In this document: positions 15,798-23,557 of the stretch, in pieces
How positions within the stretch are numbered: position 1 is the first letter of the stretch
How the letters are laid out: the number at the start of each line of letters is the position of its first letter
From: a bacterium
Lineage (GTDB): Bacteria > Chloroflexota > Dormibacteria > Aeolococcales > Bog-877
NCBI GenBank assembly: GCA_021795235.1
Contig: JAJYPP010000015.1
Coordinates: 1-58,447, forward strand
Direction of reading: 5' to 3'
DNA length: 58,447 nucleotides
Translations under genes and position numbers: made by a program
Notes under the pieces: generated by a model
Database searches by the model: none
Told to the model about the DNA's origin: nothing
The model's input: only the letters and a program-made list of their open reading frames with translations

Positions 15798-16360
15798 CTG
15801 TCAGAGGGGACGCACGCGTCTCGACTTGTATTCATTCCATCTATTTTCCGATCGTCCTCCAGCAGCGCTCGCAGGCGCAGCTTGCCGGCCACCAGGCGCG
15901 ATGCCACGGTCCCCTCGGGGATCCCCAGGGTGGCCGCGATCTCCCGGTTGCTGTAGCCGTGCAGGTGGCGCAGGACGATCACGGCCGCCTGCTTCACCGG
16001 CAGGCCTCGAAGCCCGCGGATCAGATCGAGCTGGTCCACCGGAGACTGGTCCAGGTGCTCAGGGGGCCGGCCCAGCCGGCGCACCAGCTCGCCGGCCTCA
16101 CGGATCCGCTCCCGTCGCCGCCAGGAGGTCACCGTGTTGAGCGCGATCCGGTACAGCCAGGCTTCGGCAGGAGCGTCCTGTTTCCAGCGCCCCCAAGCCT
16201 TGAAGGCGTGCACGAAAGCGTCTTGGATGCAGTCCTCAGCCGCCGCGGGGTCGCGGAGCAGCACCACCGCGGTGGCGTAGAGCCGCTGGTAGTTGCTCTG
16301 GTAGAGCCGGTCGAAGTCCTCCTTCGACCCGGGCCGGTAGGTCGGCTGCGCCATCTCCAT
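15794..16360 (-). CDS. RNA polymerase ECF sigma factor (sigma-70 region 2/4)
   Basis: 188 residues from ATG 16360. Region 2 reads FDRLYQSNYQRLYATAVVLL and AAAEDCIQDAFVHAFKAWGR; region 4 reads LPVKQAAVIVLRHLHGYSNR and EIAATLGIPEGTVASRLVAG. This is standard extracytoplasmic-function sigma architecture. GGAG lies close upstream of 16360; a second ATG at 16354 is possible. Longer upstream frame to 16516 lacks homology and crosses a likely promoter. The downstream gene, coupled by ATGA, is the candidate membrane-bound antagonist. Confidence 0.9.
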   Translation of the reverse strand: MEMAQPTYRPGSKEDFDRLYQSNYQRLYATAVVLLRDPAAAEDCIQDAFVHAFKAWGRWKQDAPAEAWLYRIALNTVTSWRRRERIREAGELVRRLGRPPEHLDQSPVDQLDLIRGLRGLPVKQAAVIVLRHLHGYSNREIAATLGIPEGTVASRLVAGKLRLRALLEDDRKIDGMNTSRDACVPSDR

Positions 16361-16549
16361 CAGTCTCCGCTGCCACCTTCGGGAATCTCCCGTAGCGGGT
16401 GGATTGTGACAAATCCATGGCCGTTTCGTGGCCACCGGGAGCCCTCGGGGCGCCCGCTGGCGACGGCCCCGGCCGCCGGGACCGACGATCCCAAGTGCGG
16501 CCGCGATATGCTCCAAGCGCTGCTGATCAACCTTGCAGGAGGGCCTTCC

Positions 16550-17188
16550 ATGCTCGAGAGTTTCACCTGGTTCAAGCAGTCAGCCTACCGCTGGCACAGC
16601 GACGGCATGACCGTGTACATCGACCCCTGGGAGGTCACCACCGAGGACCCGGCCGACCTGATCGTCCTGACCCACGCCCACTTCGACCATTACTCCACGC
16701 CGGACCTGGAGCGGCTGACCGCCGCCAAGACCGTGGTCGTGGCCCCGCGCGACATCGCGGCTGAGCTCTCCGGAAACGTGGTCGCGGTCGGCCCCGGTGA
16801 GTCTCTGGAGGCGGCCGGGGTGCACCTGGAAACCGTCCCGGCCTACAACGTGGTGGAGGAGCGGCTGGAGGCCCACCCCAAGGCCAACGGCTGGGTCGGC
16901 TATCTCCTGCGTCTGGGCGACCACACCTACTATCACGCGGGCGACACCGACCACCTGCCGGAGTTGGAGAAGATCACCACCGAGGTGGCCTTCCTCCCGA
17001 TCGGCGGGACCTACACCATGGACCACCAGGAGGCGGCGGCGCTGGCCCGGGCGATGCGGCCCCAGGTGGCGGTCCCGATGCACTACGGGTACGTGGTCGG
17101 CACCAAGGAGGACGCCGCCCAGTTCGCCCAGGCGGCGGCTCCGGTGGAGGTGCGCACCATGACCCCGATCCACCCGTTTGAGCAGTGA
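16550..17188 (+). CDS. UPF0173-type metal-dependent hydrolase
   Basis: Metallo-beta-lactamase fold of the UPF0173/YtkL group, 212 residues. The metal motif THAHFDHYS is near residues 43-51, and the later ligands are in [13 protein letters not shown] and VPMHYGY. ATG 16550 has GCAGGAGGG upstream; the frame is open much further back but only this start gives the family N-terminus ([15 protein letters not shown]). GTGA overlap links it to the methylglyoxal synthase gene. The substrate of UPF0173 proteins is not established; a role in handling a reactive metabolite would suit the neighbour but is inference. Confidence 0.88.
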   Translation: MLESFTWFKQSAYRWHSDGMTVYIDPWEVTTEDPADLIVLTHAHFDHYSTPDLERLTAAKTVVVAPRDIAAELSGNVVAVGPGESLEAAGVHLETVPAYNVVEERLEAHPKANGWVGYLLRLGDHTYYHAGDTDHLPELEKITTEVAFLPIGGTYTMDHQEAAALARAMRPQVAVPMHYGYVVGTKEDAAQFAQAAAPVEVRTMTPIHPFEQ

Positions 17189-17715
17189 GCGACCCCGACG
17201 GCCCTGTCGGCGATCGCGCCGGCCCCCCGCCCCTGGAGCTGCCCCAGGGGGGCGGGGCGGCCAAGGGTCTTACCCCGGTGCTCAGCATGGCGCTGGTGGC
17301 CCACGACAACAAGAAGCGAGATCTGGTGGAGTGGGCTCGGTTCAACCGCGGCAGTCTTTCCCCCCACCGGCTGTACGCGACCGGCACCACCGGGTCAATG
17401 CTGGAACGCGAGCTGGGGCTGCCGGTGAGCCGGCTCTTGAGCGGCCCCCTGGGTGGCGACCAGCAGATGGGGGCGCTCATCGCCGATGGCACCATCGACC
17501 TCCTGATCTTCTTCTGGGACCCGCTGGAGGCCCAGCCCCACGACCCCGACGTGCGCGCGCTGCTGCGCATGACCGCGGTCTGGAACATCCCGGTCGCCAC
17601 CAACCGCGCCACCGCGGACTTCCTCATCTCCTCCCCGCTGATGGGGTCCGGCTACCAGCGGTCGGTGCCCGACTACAGCCCCCACGAGACCCGGCTCGAG
17701 GCGGAGCCGAGCTGA
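17185..17715 (+). CDS. mgsA: methylglyoxal synthase
   Basis: Converts dihydroxyacetone phosphate to methylglyoxal and phosphate, a bypass that relieves phosphate or sugar-phosphate stress. 176 residues, about 35 more at the N-terminus than usual. Conserved parts: [55 protein letters not shown] (with the catalytic Asp), [20 protein letters not shown] and [17 protein letters not shown] 17185 overlaps the hydrolase stop. The low-complexity start (residues 1-28) suggests that a later start could be used, but no strong candidate with a ribosome site was seen. Confidence 0.93.
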   Translation: MSDPDGPVGDRAGPPPLELPQGGGAAKGLTPVLSMALVAHDNKKRDLVEWARFNRGSLSPHRLYATGTTGSMLERELGLPVSRLLSGPLGGDQQMGALIADGTIDLLIFFWDPLEAQPHDPDVRALLRMTAVWNIPVATNRATADFLISSPLMGSGYQRSVPDYSPHETRLEAEPS

Positions 17716-17747
17716 CCGGCGAGGCCGAGCCGCCATAGGATCTGGGT

Positions 17748-18647
17748 GTGGAGATGACGGCCGGGGTGGCGCCCTACCGCTGGTTCGAGACCTACTACGT
17801 GATTGCCGGGACACTCCCGACCGGTGATGGCGGGCCACCGCCGCTGCTGACCCTGCACGGCGGCCCGGGGGCGACCCACGAGTACCTGCTCTCGCTGGCG
17901 GACCTGGCCCGAAGCGGCCGGGCAGTGATTTTCTACGACCAGCTGGGCAACGGTCGCTCCACCCACCTGCCCGAGCGGGGCGCTGACTTCTGGACGGTGG
18001 AGCTGTTCCGGGACCAGCTCCACTCGCTGATCGACCACCTGGGTATCGCGGGCGGCTACCACCTGCTCGGTCAGTCATGGGGCGGCTTCCTGGCCCAGGA
18101 GCACGCCCTGGAACGCCCGGCGGGGCTGCGCTCGCTCATCCTCTCCAACACCGCGGCCTCCTTCCCGGCCTTCGTGCGGGAGGCCAACCGGCTGCGCCAG
18201 CGGCTCCCAGCCGAGGTCGAGGCCACCCTGCGGCGACATGAGGAGGCGGGCAGCACCGATGACCCCGAGTACGAGGCCGCCTGCCAGGTCTTCTATCAGC
18301 GCCACCTGTGCCGGCTGGAGCCCTGGCCGGAGGAGGTCCAGAGCTCTTTCCAGTGGATGGCGCGGGATCCGACCGTGTACCACACCATGAACGGGCCTTC
18401 GGAGTTCCATGTGATCGGTTCGATCAAGGACTGGGAGGCGGAGTCCCGGCTGGCCGGGATCGATGCTCCCACCCTGGTGGTCTCGGGACGGCACGACGAG
18501 GCGACCCCGGCCCTCCAGGAGGTGCTGGTGACCGGCATCCGCCGCAGCCGTCAGGTCATCTTCGAGGAGTCCTCCCACATGCCGTTCTGGGAAGAGCGGC
18601 GGGCCTACATGGAGGCCGTCGCGGGCTGGCTGGCCGAATTCGACTGA
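17748..18647 (+). CDS. alpha/beta hydrolase, proline iminopeptidase-like
   Basis: 299 residues of the S33 type. Oxyanion motif LHGGPGATHEYL near residue 36, nucleophile in LLGQSWGGFLAQ (Ser about 108), acid in VSGRHDEATP and His in EESSHMPFWEE. The two-domain length and HGGPG favour a proline-specific aminopeptidase, which removes N-terminal proline from peptides. GTG 17748 is used; ATG 17754 is two codons later and equally possible. It ends 8 nt before the convergent PfkB gene. Confidence 0.87.
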   Translation: MEMTAGVAPYRWFETYYVIAGTLPTGDGGPPPLLTLHGGPGATHEYLLSLADLARSGRAVIFYDQLGNGRSTHLPERGADFWTVELFRDQLHSLIDHLGIAGGYHLLGQSWGGFLAQEHALERPAGLRSLILSNTAASFPAFVREANRLRQRLPAEVEATLRRHEEAGSTDDPEYEAACQVFYQRHLCRLEPWPEEVQSSFQWMARDPTVYHTMNGPSEFHVIGSIKDWEAESRLAGIDAPTLVVSGRHDEATPALQEVLVTGIRRSRQVIFEESSHMPFWEERRAYMEAVAGWLAEFD

Positions 18648-18655
18648 GGCCGGGC

Positions 18656-19501
18656 TCAGCCCTGGCCGGGAGCCAGAAGGCCCTCGACCGAGAACGCGGA
18701 GATCGCCCGGGCGGCCGCCCGGACTCCCTCCTCCAGGCCGGCCAGGAGCGCCTCCTCGTCGGACGAGCGCAGCTGGGCCAGCCGTCCCAGCATTCCTCCG
18801 GCCAGGGCATCCCCGGCACCGGTCGGGTCGACGGCCCGCTCCACCGCCTCCGCCGGCACCAGCCGGTGGCCGACCCTGGTCACCAGGGTCGCTCCCGCCG
18901 CGCCCTCCTTGACCACCACCACCCGGAGCCGGTCCCCCTCCAGCAGTGACCGCGCCCGGTTGAGGGCGGCGCCGCCGCCCATCAGCGCCTCCAGCTCAAA
19001 GCGGTTGGCGAAGAAGATGTCGGCCGCCAGGATCAGCTCCAGCAGCAGCTCCCGCTCCGAAGCGATGAAGTCGCGCATGGTGTCGATCGCCACCAGGTCG
19101 GCCCCCGAGCACTGGCCCAGCACCGCCAGCTGGGCCCGGGGGGGCATCGACCCCAGGAACAGGATCTCGCTGTCCCGGCACGCCTGGGGCACCCGGGGTG
19201 ACCACTCCTCGTAGACCCCAAACTGCTGGGTCTCCGCCTCGGGGCCCCCCGCCTCGGAGTGAACCGCCGTCCACCGGTAGGTGGCCCCGGCCATGCGCTC
19301 CACGCCGACCCGGTCGATCCCACTCTCGTCCAGAAGGCCGAGCAGCTCTGAGCCATCCTCGCCCAGCGCCGCCACCGGCCGCACCTGGCACAGACGGCTC
19401 GCCGCCAGGCTGAAGTAGAGCGCCGATCCTCCAGGGACCCGGGAGGCGTGACCGCTGGGGGTGGTGAGATCGTCGAACCCGATGGTGCCGGCGGCGGTCA
19501 C
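18656..19501 (-). CDS. PfkB-family carbohydrate kinase
   Basis: 281 residues from GTG 19501. The signature DPTGAGDALAGGML near the C-terminus carries the catalytic Asp and the anion hole, and GGSALYFSLAASRL is the N-terminal substrate-binding loop. The protein is shorter than ribokinase (about 310) and its sugar or nucleoside substrate cannot be read off. The open frame extends to 19783 but the extra part overlaps the gene upstream in another frame and has no homology. It lies close to Nudix and macro-domain genes, so a ribose or nucleoside substrate would be attractive, as inference only. Confidence 0.85.
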   Translation of the reverse strand: MTAAGTIGFDDLTTPSGHASRVPGGSALYFSLAASRLCQVRPVAALGEDGSELLGLLDESGIDRVGVERMAGATYRWTAVHSEAGGPEAETQQFGVYEEWSPRVPQACRDSEILFLGSMPPRAQLAVLGQCSGADLVAIDTMRDFIASERELLLELILAADIFFANRFELEALMGGGAALNRARSLLEGDRLRVVVVKEGAAGATLVTRVGHRLVPAEAVERAVDPTGAGDALAGGMLGRLAQLRSSDEEALLAGLEEGVRAAARAISAFSVEGLLAPGQG

Positions 19502-19532
19502 GGACCAGGCTGGAGCGGCCTGAACTCCGGAC

Positions 19533-19910
19533 TCAGCCGTCAGGGAAGAGGGGAATGACAGGGGCGTCGCCCCTAGTACGCTCTTGATGGATCTCCTCCA
19601 GCAGCCTCGCCTGCAGGCGGAACAGGATCTCCCCAAGGTGGTCCGGGCGGCGGTCGGTGCCCAGCTGGCGGCGCAACCCGAGATCCACCTCGGCGGTGAG
19701 CGTGACCGCGCTCCGCCAGAGGTCGGTCGAGACCAGCCGCACCGACTCCAGCCGGCACCGCTCCACCCTGCCCAGGAGCTCATCGGCCAGCTGCAGCCGC
19801 TGCCTCAGGGGCCGGCGATGGCGGGCACGGAAGGCATCCCGGGCTCTGCCCGCGGCCACCTCCATGGCAGTGACCTCGTAGGGGTTGAAGTAGCTGGGCC
19901 CGACGGACAT
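19533..19910 (-). CDS. hypothetical protein, mostly helical
   Basis: About 125 residues from ATG 19910 (MSVGPSYFNPY); ATG 19919 is three codons earlier. No family recognised. Strongly charged amphipathic helices (ARHRRPLRQRLQLADELLGR and HLGEILFRLQARLLEEIHQE) suggest a small soluble, perhaps coiled-coil protein. It is upstream of the PfkB gene with a 31-nt gap and divergent from the Nudix gene 34 nt away, so the two divergent promoters must overlap their own coding starts. Confidence 0.6.
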   Translation of the reverse strand: MSVGPSYFNPYEVTAMEVAAGRARDAFRARHRRPLRQRLQLADELLGRVERCRLESVRLVSTDLWRSAVTLTAEVDLGLRRQLGTDRRPDHLGEILFRLQARLLEEIHQERTRGDAPVIPLFPDG

Positions 19911-19944
19911 GGCGGCCATAATACGCAGCCGCGCCGGTTTGCCT

Positions 19945-20511
19945 ATGCTCGAAGGCGTGGCCCCTGATTCCGATCTCCTCCCCGATGTGCTGCTCGAGTC
20001 CGAGGAGCTGTTCGCGGGCAGGCTGCTCCGCCTGACGGTCGACCTGGTGCGAGTCGGCAATGGAGTCGAGGCCCATCGCGAGGTGGTCCACCACCAGGGC
20101 GGGGTGGGAATCGTGGCGGTCACGGAGGAGGGCCAGGTGTTGCTGGTCCGCCAGTACCGGCACCCCGCCGGCGAGATGCTTTGGGAGATTCCGGCGGGCG
20201 GCCGCGAGCCGGGCGAGTCGGCGCTCGAGACCGCCCGCAGGGAACTCGCCGAGGAGACCGGCTACGGAGCCGAGGGGTGGCTGGCGGTCGGGGCGACCTT
20301 CCTGGCGCCCGGCTACAGCACGGAGCTGCTCTGGTACTTCCGGGCCACGGGGCTCGCTCCGGTCTCCGGCCACCGGCCCGACCCGGACGAAGTCCTGGAG
20401 GCTCGGCTCTTCACCACCCGAGAGCTGGCCGAACTGGTCGGGGCTGGCCAGATGCGCGATGCCAAGACCCTGGCGGGGCTGGCTCTGGCCGGCGTCCTGC
20501 GGCTCGAGTAG
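19945..20511 (+). CDS. Nudix hydrolase, ADP-ribose pyrophosphatase type
   Basis: Cleaves ADP-ribose to AMP and ribose-5-phosphate. 188 residues from ATG 19945. The Nudix box is complete: GREPGESALETARRELAEET followed by GYG (G-x5-E-x7-REL-x-EE-x-G). Preceding QVLLVRQYRHPAGEMLWEIP and the Pro-rich GYSTELLWYFRATGL afterwards match the ADPRase group, in which W/E-IPAGG precedes the box. GTG 19957 is an alternative start. The macro-domain gene follows 6 nt later on the same strand. Confidence 0.9.
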   Translation: MLEGVAPDSDLLPDVLLESEELFAGRLLRLTVDLVRVGNGVEAHREVVHHQGGVGIVAVTEEGQVLLVRQYRHPAGEMLWEIPAGGREPGESALETARRELAEETGYGAEGWLAVGATFLAPGYSTELLWYFRATGLAPVSGHRPDPDEVLEARLFTTRELAELVGAGQMRDAKTLAGLALAGVLRLE

Positions 20512-20517
20512 AGAGTC

Positions 20518-21099
20518 GTGGCGGGGATGGCAGCCACCGGGATCCGGTGCCGGCTGGGGAACATCGTCGACTCCTCGACCGACGCGATCGTCAATGCCGC
20601 CAACTCCCAGCTCATCCGGGGCGGCGGCGTGGACGGAGCGATTCACCAAGCCGCCGGGCCGGAGCTGCAGCGGGCCCTGGGGCGCCTCCATCCCGGAGGC
20701 TGCCCGACCGGGAGTGCGGTGGCCACTCCCGCATTCCAGATCCAGGTGCGGTTCCTCATCCACGCGGTTGGCCCCATCTGGCACGGCGGTGGAGGTGGTG
20801 AGGAGGAGCTGCTTCGCTCGGCTTACCGCTCCGCCTTCCAGTTGGCCTCCGAGCTGGGCTGCCGGTCGGTGGCCGCGCCGGCCATCAGCACCGGCGTCTA
20901 CGGCTTCCCGCTGCGACCGGCGGCTGCCATAGCCATGGCCGAGGCGAGGCGAGCGCTGTCCGCGGAGGGGGTCCTGGATCTGGTGGAGTTCGTGCTCTTC
21001 GACGACTCAGCCGCGCTCTGCTTCGCCCAGGCACGGAAAGAGGTCGACCTCGCTACGTCCACCGCGCCCGAGAGGCCACCGACGCCGCGTTCGGGATAG
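20518..21099 (+). CDS. macro-domain protein (ADP-ribose/O-acetyl-ADP-ribose binding)
   Basis: 193 residues from GTG 20518. Contains the whole macro-domain signature: VDSSTDAIVNAANSQLIRGG, GVDGAIHQAAGPEL, HAVGPIW and the loop APAISTGVYGFPLRPAAAIA. Such domains bind ADP-ribose and often hydrolyse O-acetyl-ADP-ribose or remove ADP-ribose from proteins (Asn and the GGGVD loop take part). It is 6 nt after the Nudix ADP-ribose hydrolase, so the pair would make a simple two-step disposal route. The last 25 residues are Pro/Thr-rich and may be spurious read-through into the accessory island. Confidence 0.92.
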   Translation: MAGMAATGIRCRLGNIVDSSTDAIVNAANSQLIRGGGVDGAIHQAAGPELQRALGRLHPGGCPTGSAVATPAFQIQVRFLIHAVGPIWHGGGGGEEELLRSAYRSAFQLASELGCRSVAAPAISTGVYGFPLRPAAAIAMAEARRALSAEGVLDLVEFVLFDDSAALCFAQARKEVDLATSTAPERPPTPRSG

Positions 21100-21312
21100 A
21101 ACCAGGAACGCTGCGGACAGGTGTAGTCCTCGCCCGCCTGGAGCAAGGGGAGCGGGTGGCGATCATCGAGTCGGCCTCTGCCTCTTGGTCGATGTCGGCA
21201 CCATCCACATGCCATGGGGATGTCCCGGCGAACACGGAACATCCAGCGCAGAGGCGCTCTCATCGCGGATCGGACCGTATCGACCTCGAGCCGGATGCGC
21301 CAGGGTCGTGCA

Positions 21313-21358
21313 GTCCAGGTTTGGTGGCCGCCACTGTCCAGGTTTCGTGGCCGCCACT
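21313..21358. repeat. two tandem 23-bp repeats with a partial third
   Basis: Units 21313-21335 and 21336-21358 are GTCCAGGTTT(G/C)GTGGCCGCCACT with one difference (G or C). A degraded third (ATCAGGTCTCAGTGTCC) follows. Adjacent short repeats of this kind are often transposase-binding sites at the end of insertion sequences such as the IS21 family, but I see no transposase here and do not assign a family. Confidence 0.6.
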
Positions 21359-21520
21359 GATCAGGTCTCAGTGTCCGTTGACAGCCGTGCTCACCGCCGT
21401 ACCCTGCGCGGCTGTCGTGATGCTGCCCGGAATCAGGAATATCACGCGACTGGCCGATGGAACAGTGAGTGGCGCGAAGTCCACGCCGGCATCTGGATGA
21501 GCGGTTGCGGGCTTGGCTTT

Positions 21521-21646
21521 GGGGCCGCAGCGTCGACTCCACCGCTACGGCTGGCCATGTCCGGCTGGTCACGGAGATCTTGGGCCGGGACGACCGCTCC
21601 TGGAAGGTCCTCAGCACCACCTATGGCACGCCGTGCCAGCAACTGT
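21521..21646 (-). repeat. 126-bp inverted duplication, copy A
   Basis: Ungapped alignment by hand to the reverse complement of 24486-24611 gives 98 identities in 126 (about 78%). Differences concentrate in one codon position, consistent with a former coding sequence read on the minus strand: VVPAQDLRDQPDMAS and SGGVDAAAP. That 66-residue frame (21442-21642) is open but has no known domain. Together with copy B it brackets the MazEF/LysE genes. Confidence 0.6.
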
Positions 21647-21679
21647 ACCCCGCTCTGCCGGGCCGCCCGGCAACCGCCC

Positions 21680-22018
21680 CTATTCGCGGGGGCAGACCCA
21701 GAGGACGAGCTGCTGGGCGATCGCGTTGAGCGTGTCGCGGCCCACAGTGCTGATCAGCTGGCCGAACCGCTCCACGGACACAGCCCGCACGGCTTCGCAC
21801 ATCGCCCAGCCGGGCCGGTTGAGCCCGCCGTCATCGGCCACCGGAATGTGGTGCGGAAACCCGCGTTCTCGGCTCGTCAGCGGGACGATGATGGCCTGCC
21901 TGATCGGCAGCGAGTTGAACCGGTCGGCCGACACCACGACGCACAGATGGGTACCGCGCTGCTCGTTTCCCGCAGTGGGATCGAGAGTCACCGACCAGAC
22001 CTGTCCGCGCGCAACCAT
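21680..22018 (-). CDS. MazF/PemK-family endoribonuclease toxin
   Basis: 112 residues from ATG 22018. MazF features: the start VARGQVWSVTLDPTAGNEQRG, CVVVSADRFNSLPIRQAIIV, PLTSRERGFPHHI and CEAVRAVSVERFGQLI. MazF toxins cut single-stranded mRNA at short sequences. The ATG overlaps the antitoxin stop (TGATG), the classic coupled arrangement. The conserved Arg and Thr near residues 26-50 are present, so it may be active. The longer frame to 22039 only adds upstream residues. Confidence 0.9.
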   Translation of the reverse strand: MVARGQVWSVTLDPTAGNEQRGTHLCVVVSADRFNSLPIRQAIIVPLTSRERGFPHHIPVADDGGLNRPGWAMCEAVRAVSVERFGQLISTVGRDTLNAIAQQLVLWVCPRE

Positions 22019-22302
22019 CACGAGTTGTACTCCGGCCACTCCTCCACAGCCTCGGTGTCACTCTCCCCCGCGCCAGCGTCCCACGCGGCCAGTTCGCCAA
22101 GGTACTGGGCCCAGCCAGCAGGATCCTCGCGTCGGACCTGCTCATAGGCGAGGTCGATCTCGGCCCAGCGCTGCTCAGCCTCAAGCTGCTCGGCAACAGC
22201 GGCCAACAGCGCCCCCATGGTCGTGCGGCGGGCGCGCGCGATCCCGGACAGCCGGTCCCGCACTCTGCTGTCGACTTTGATGGTCGTAATGGACATACCC
22301 AT
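22018..22302 (-). CDS. antitoxin partner of MazF (ribbon-helix-helix/MazE-like)
   Basis: 94 residues from ATG 22302, with GGGAG about 8 nt upstream. The first 40 residues (SITTIKVDSRVRDRLSGIAR, ARRTTMGALLAAV) fit a ribbon-helix-helix DNA-binding fold; the rest is acidic helices (AEQRWAEIDLAYEQV, ending EAVEEWPEYNS) expected to wrap the toxin. ATG 22296 is an alternative start. It precedes and overlaps mazF, so it should bind its own promoter in 22303-22400. Confidence 0.82.
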   Translation of the reverse strand: MGMSITTIKVDSRVRDRLSGIARARRTTMGALLAAVAEQLEAEQRWAEIDLAYEQVRREDPAGWAQYLGELAAWDAGAGESDTEAVEEWPEYNS

Positions 22303-22706
22303 GAGGATACTCCCGCGGATACCGGCCGCGGCAGCCGACCCGGCCTCCCGAGGACCGTTGCCGCCCAGCACTACCAGGTGGTGAACCCGTCTTCTGCAGC
22401 TTCGAGCTGAACGCCAGCCACCAATTGGGCGCTCGGGCGGGGGGGGCACGCACTTCACCGGTTTCGACAAGCTCCGCGACCCGCGCGTCTTCGGGCTGCC
22501 CAAACACCGCTTATTGCTCGCCACGCTGTACCCACCACGGGCCGCCCGCACACCCACGGCCGCACCCGCTGGCCGTCGGCTTCGTCGACGCCTGCCGGCG
22601 CCGAAGGTGAGCGCCACCTACGCCTGCCTCCCGGCCGCGGGACGGATGGCGGAGGCACTTCGGTGCTGGTTCAGGCTCCGCGCCAGCCCACCCGGCGGCA
22701 GGCGGC
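22303..22706. other. 404-nt stretch, no gene recognised
   Basis: The left part must carry the MazEF promoter. Around 22440-22510 a minus-strand fragment reads FGQPEDARVAELVETGEVRA, which looks protein-like but ends in a different frame without a start. The remainder is very GC-rich with no homologous frame. It may be debris of a gene lost between the TA pair and the LysE gene. Confidence 0.4.
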
Positions 22707-23342
22707 CTAATCCTGACGCCCGGCTATCGCAAGGCTGACCCCGATGCCAATCATGGTGAGACCTCCGGCGCCGCCCACCGCTTCGAGGCGACGGGGCGAG
22801 CGAGCGAACCACGACCGGGCAGCACCCGCGCTTAGCGCCCATGCAAGGTTGGCGGCGAGGGACAGCCCAAGGAATATCGCGCCCAGCGTGAGGAGCTGGA
22901 TGGGTACGCGCCCCACGGAACGGTCGATGAATTGCGGAAAGACCGCGCCAAAGAAGACGACCCCTTTCGGATTCAATGCGCCCACCACGAAGGCGTCCCA
23001 CACGACGCGCCGTGTGTTTCGCGGCTCTACCTTGGCATCCAGCGTGGCGTGAAGGGCGCGGCGGTGCCGAATCGCCTGAACCCCCAGGTACACCAGGTAC
23101 ACGGCGCCGGCCAGCTTCACGACGTTGAAGACAATGATCGACTGCTGCAGGATGATGCCGACTCCGAACGCCACGACAAAGACCTGAACAATGATGCCAA
23201 GACCGTCGCCGACGACAGTCGCCAGCCCAGCTGTGCGGCCCAGGGCCAGTGAACGCGATACCACGAACAGGACGCTCGGGCCCGGAGCCACCGCCAACAC
23301 CGACGCCGTGAGAACGAATGCGAGAAGGCGTGCCGTTGGCAT
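22707..23342 (-). CDS. LysE/RhtB-family amino acid exporter
   Basis: 211 residues from ATG 23342; the longer open frame to 23447 adds only a Pro-rich leader. LysE features: VLAVAPGPSVLFVVSRSLAL in the first helix, KLAGAVYLVYLGVQAIRHRR, FVVGALNPKGVVFFGAVFPQ and six hydrophobic helices. Exports amino acids or derivatives across the cytoplasmic membrane. A second, related exporter gene starts 216 nt away on the other strand. Confidence 0.9.
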   Translation of the reverse strand: MPTARLLAFVLTASVLAVAPGPSVLFVVSRSLALGRTAGLATVVGDGLGIIVQVFVVAFGVGIILQQSIIVFNVVKLAGAVYLVYLGVQAIRHRRALHATLDAKVEPRNTRRVVWDAFVVGALNPKGVVFFGAVFPQFIDRSVGRVPIQLLTLGAIFLGLSLAANLAWALSAGAARSWFARSPRRLEAVGGAGGLTMIGIGVSLAIAGRQD

Positions 23343-23557
23343 GGGACCAGAGAACCCTTGGAAAGCGGGATTGGTGCTGGCTGGAATGCTACTTGAGGGA
23401 GGCGGCCTGGCGGGTCGGCACCCCGGGCCCAATCCTGCCGGCCCCACCCCGGTGGCCGCTGGGCTATCCCGGGGAGGGCTACCATCGATCTGACCTTTCC
23501 CCGTTCAGTGGCGCGGAGAGCGGGCATCGCCTCAGCCGGCTGGGTTAACCTCTTCCC

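Larger units (their letters stand above)
21100..21679. other. 580-nt stretch without a gene; repeats and gene scraps
   Basis: Left edge of the MazEF/LysE island. A coding-looking scrap with no known family spans about 21050-21180 (…EATDAAFGIEPGTLRTGVVL… in the frame starting 21051). Two tandem 23-bp repeats sit at 21313-21358 and the first copy of a 126-bp inverted duplication at 21521-21646. No intact frame with homology was found on either strand. Confidence 0.5.

Noticed and set aside
21051-21180. Possible gene after the macro-domain stop (frame …EATDAAFGIEPGTLRTGVVL…)
   Set aside because: Looks protein-like but has no start, no recognised family and runs into unrelated sequence. Treated as a scrap.
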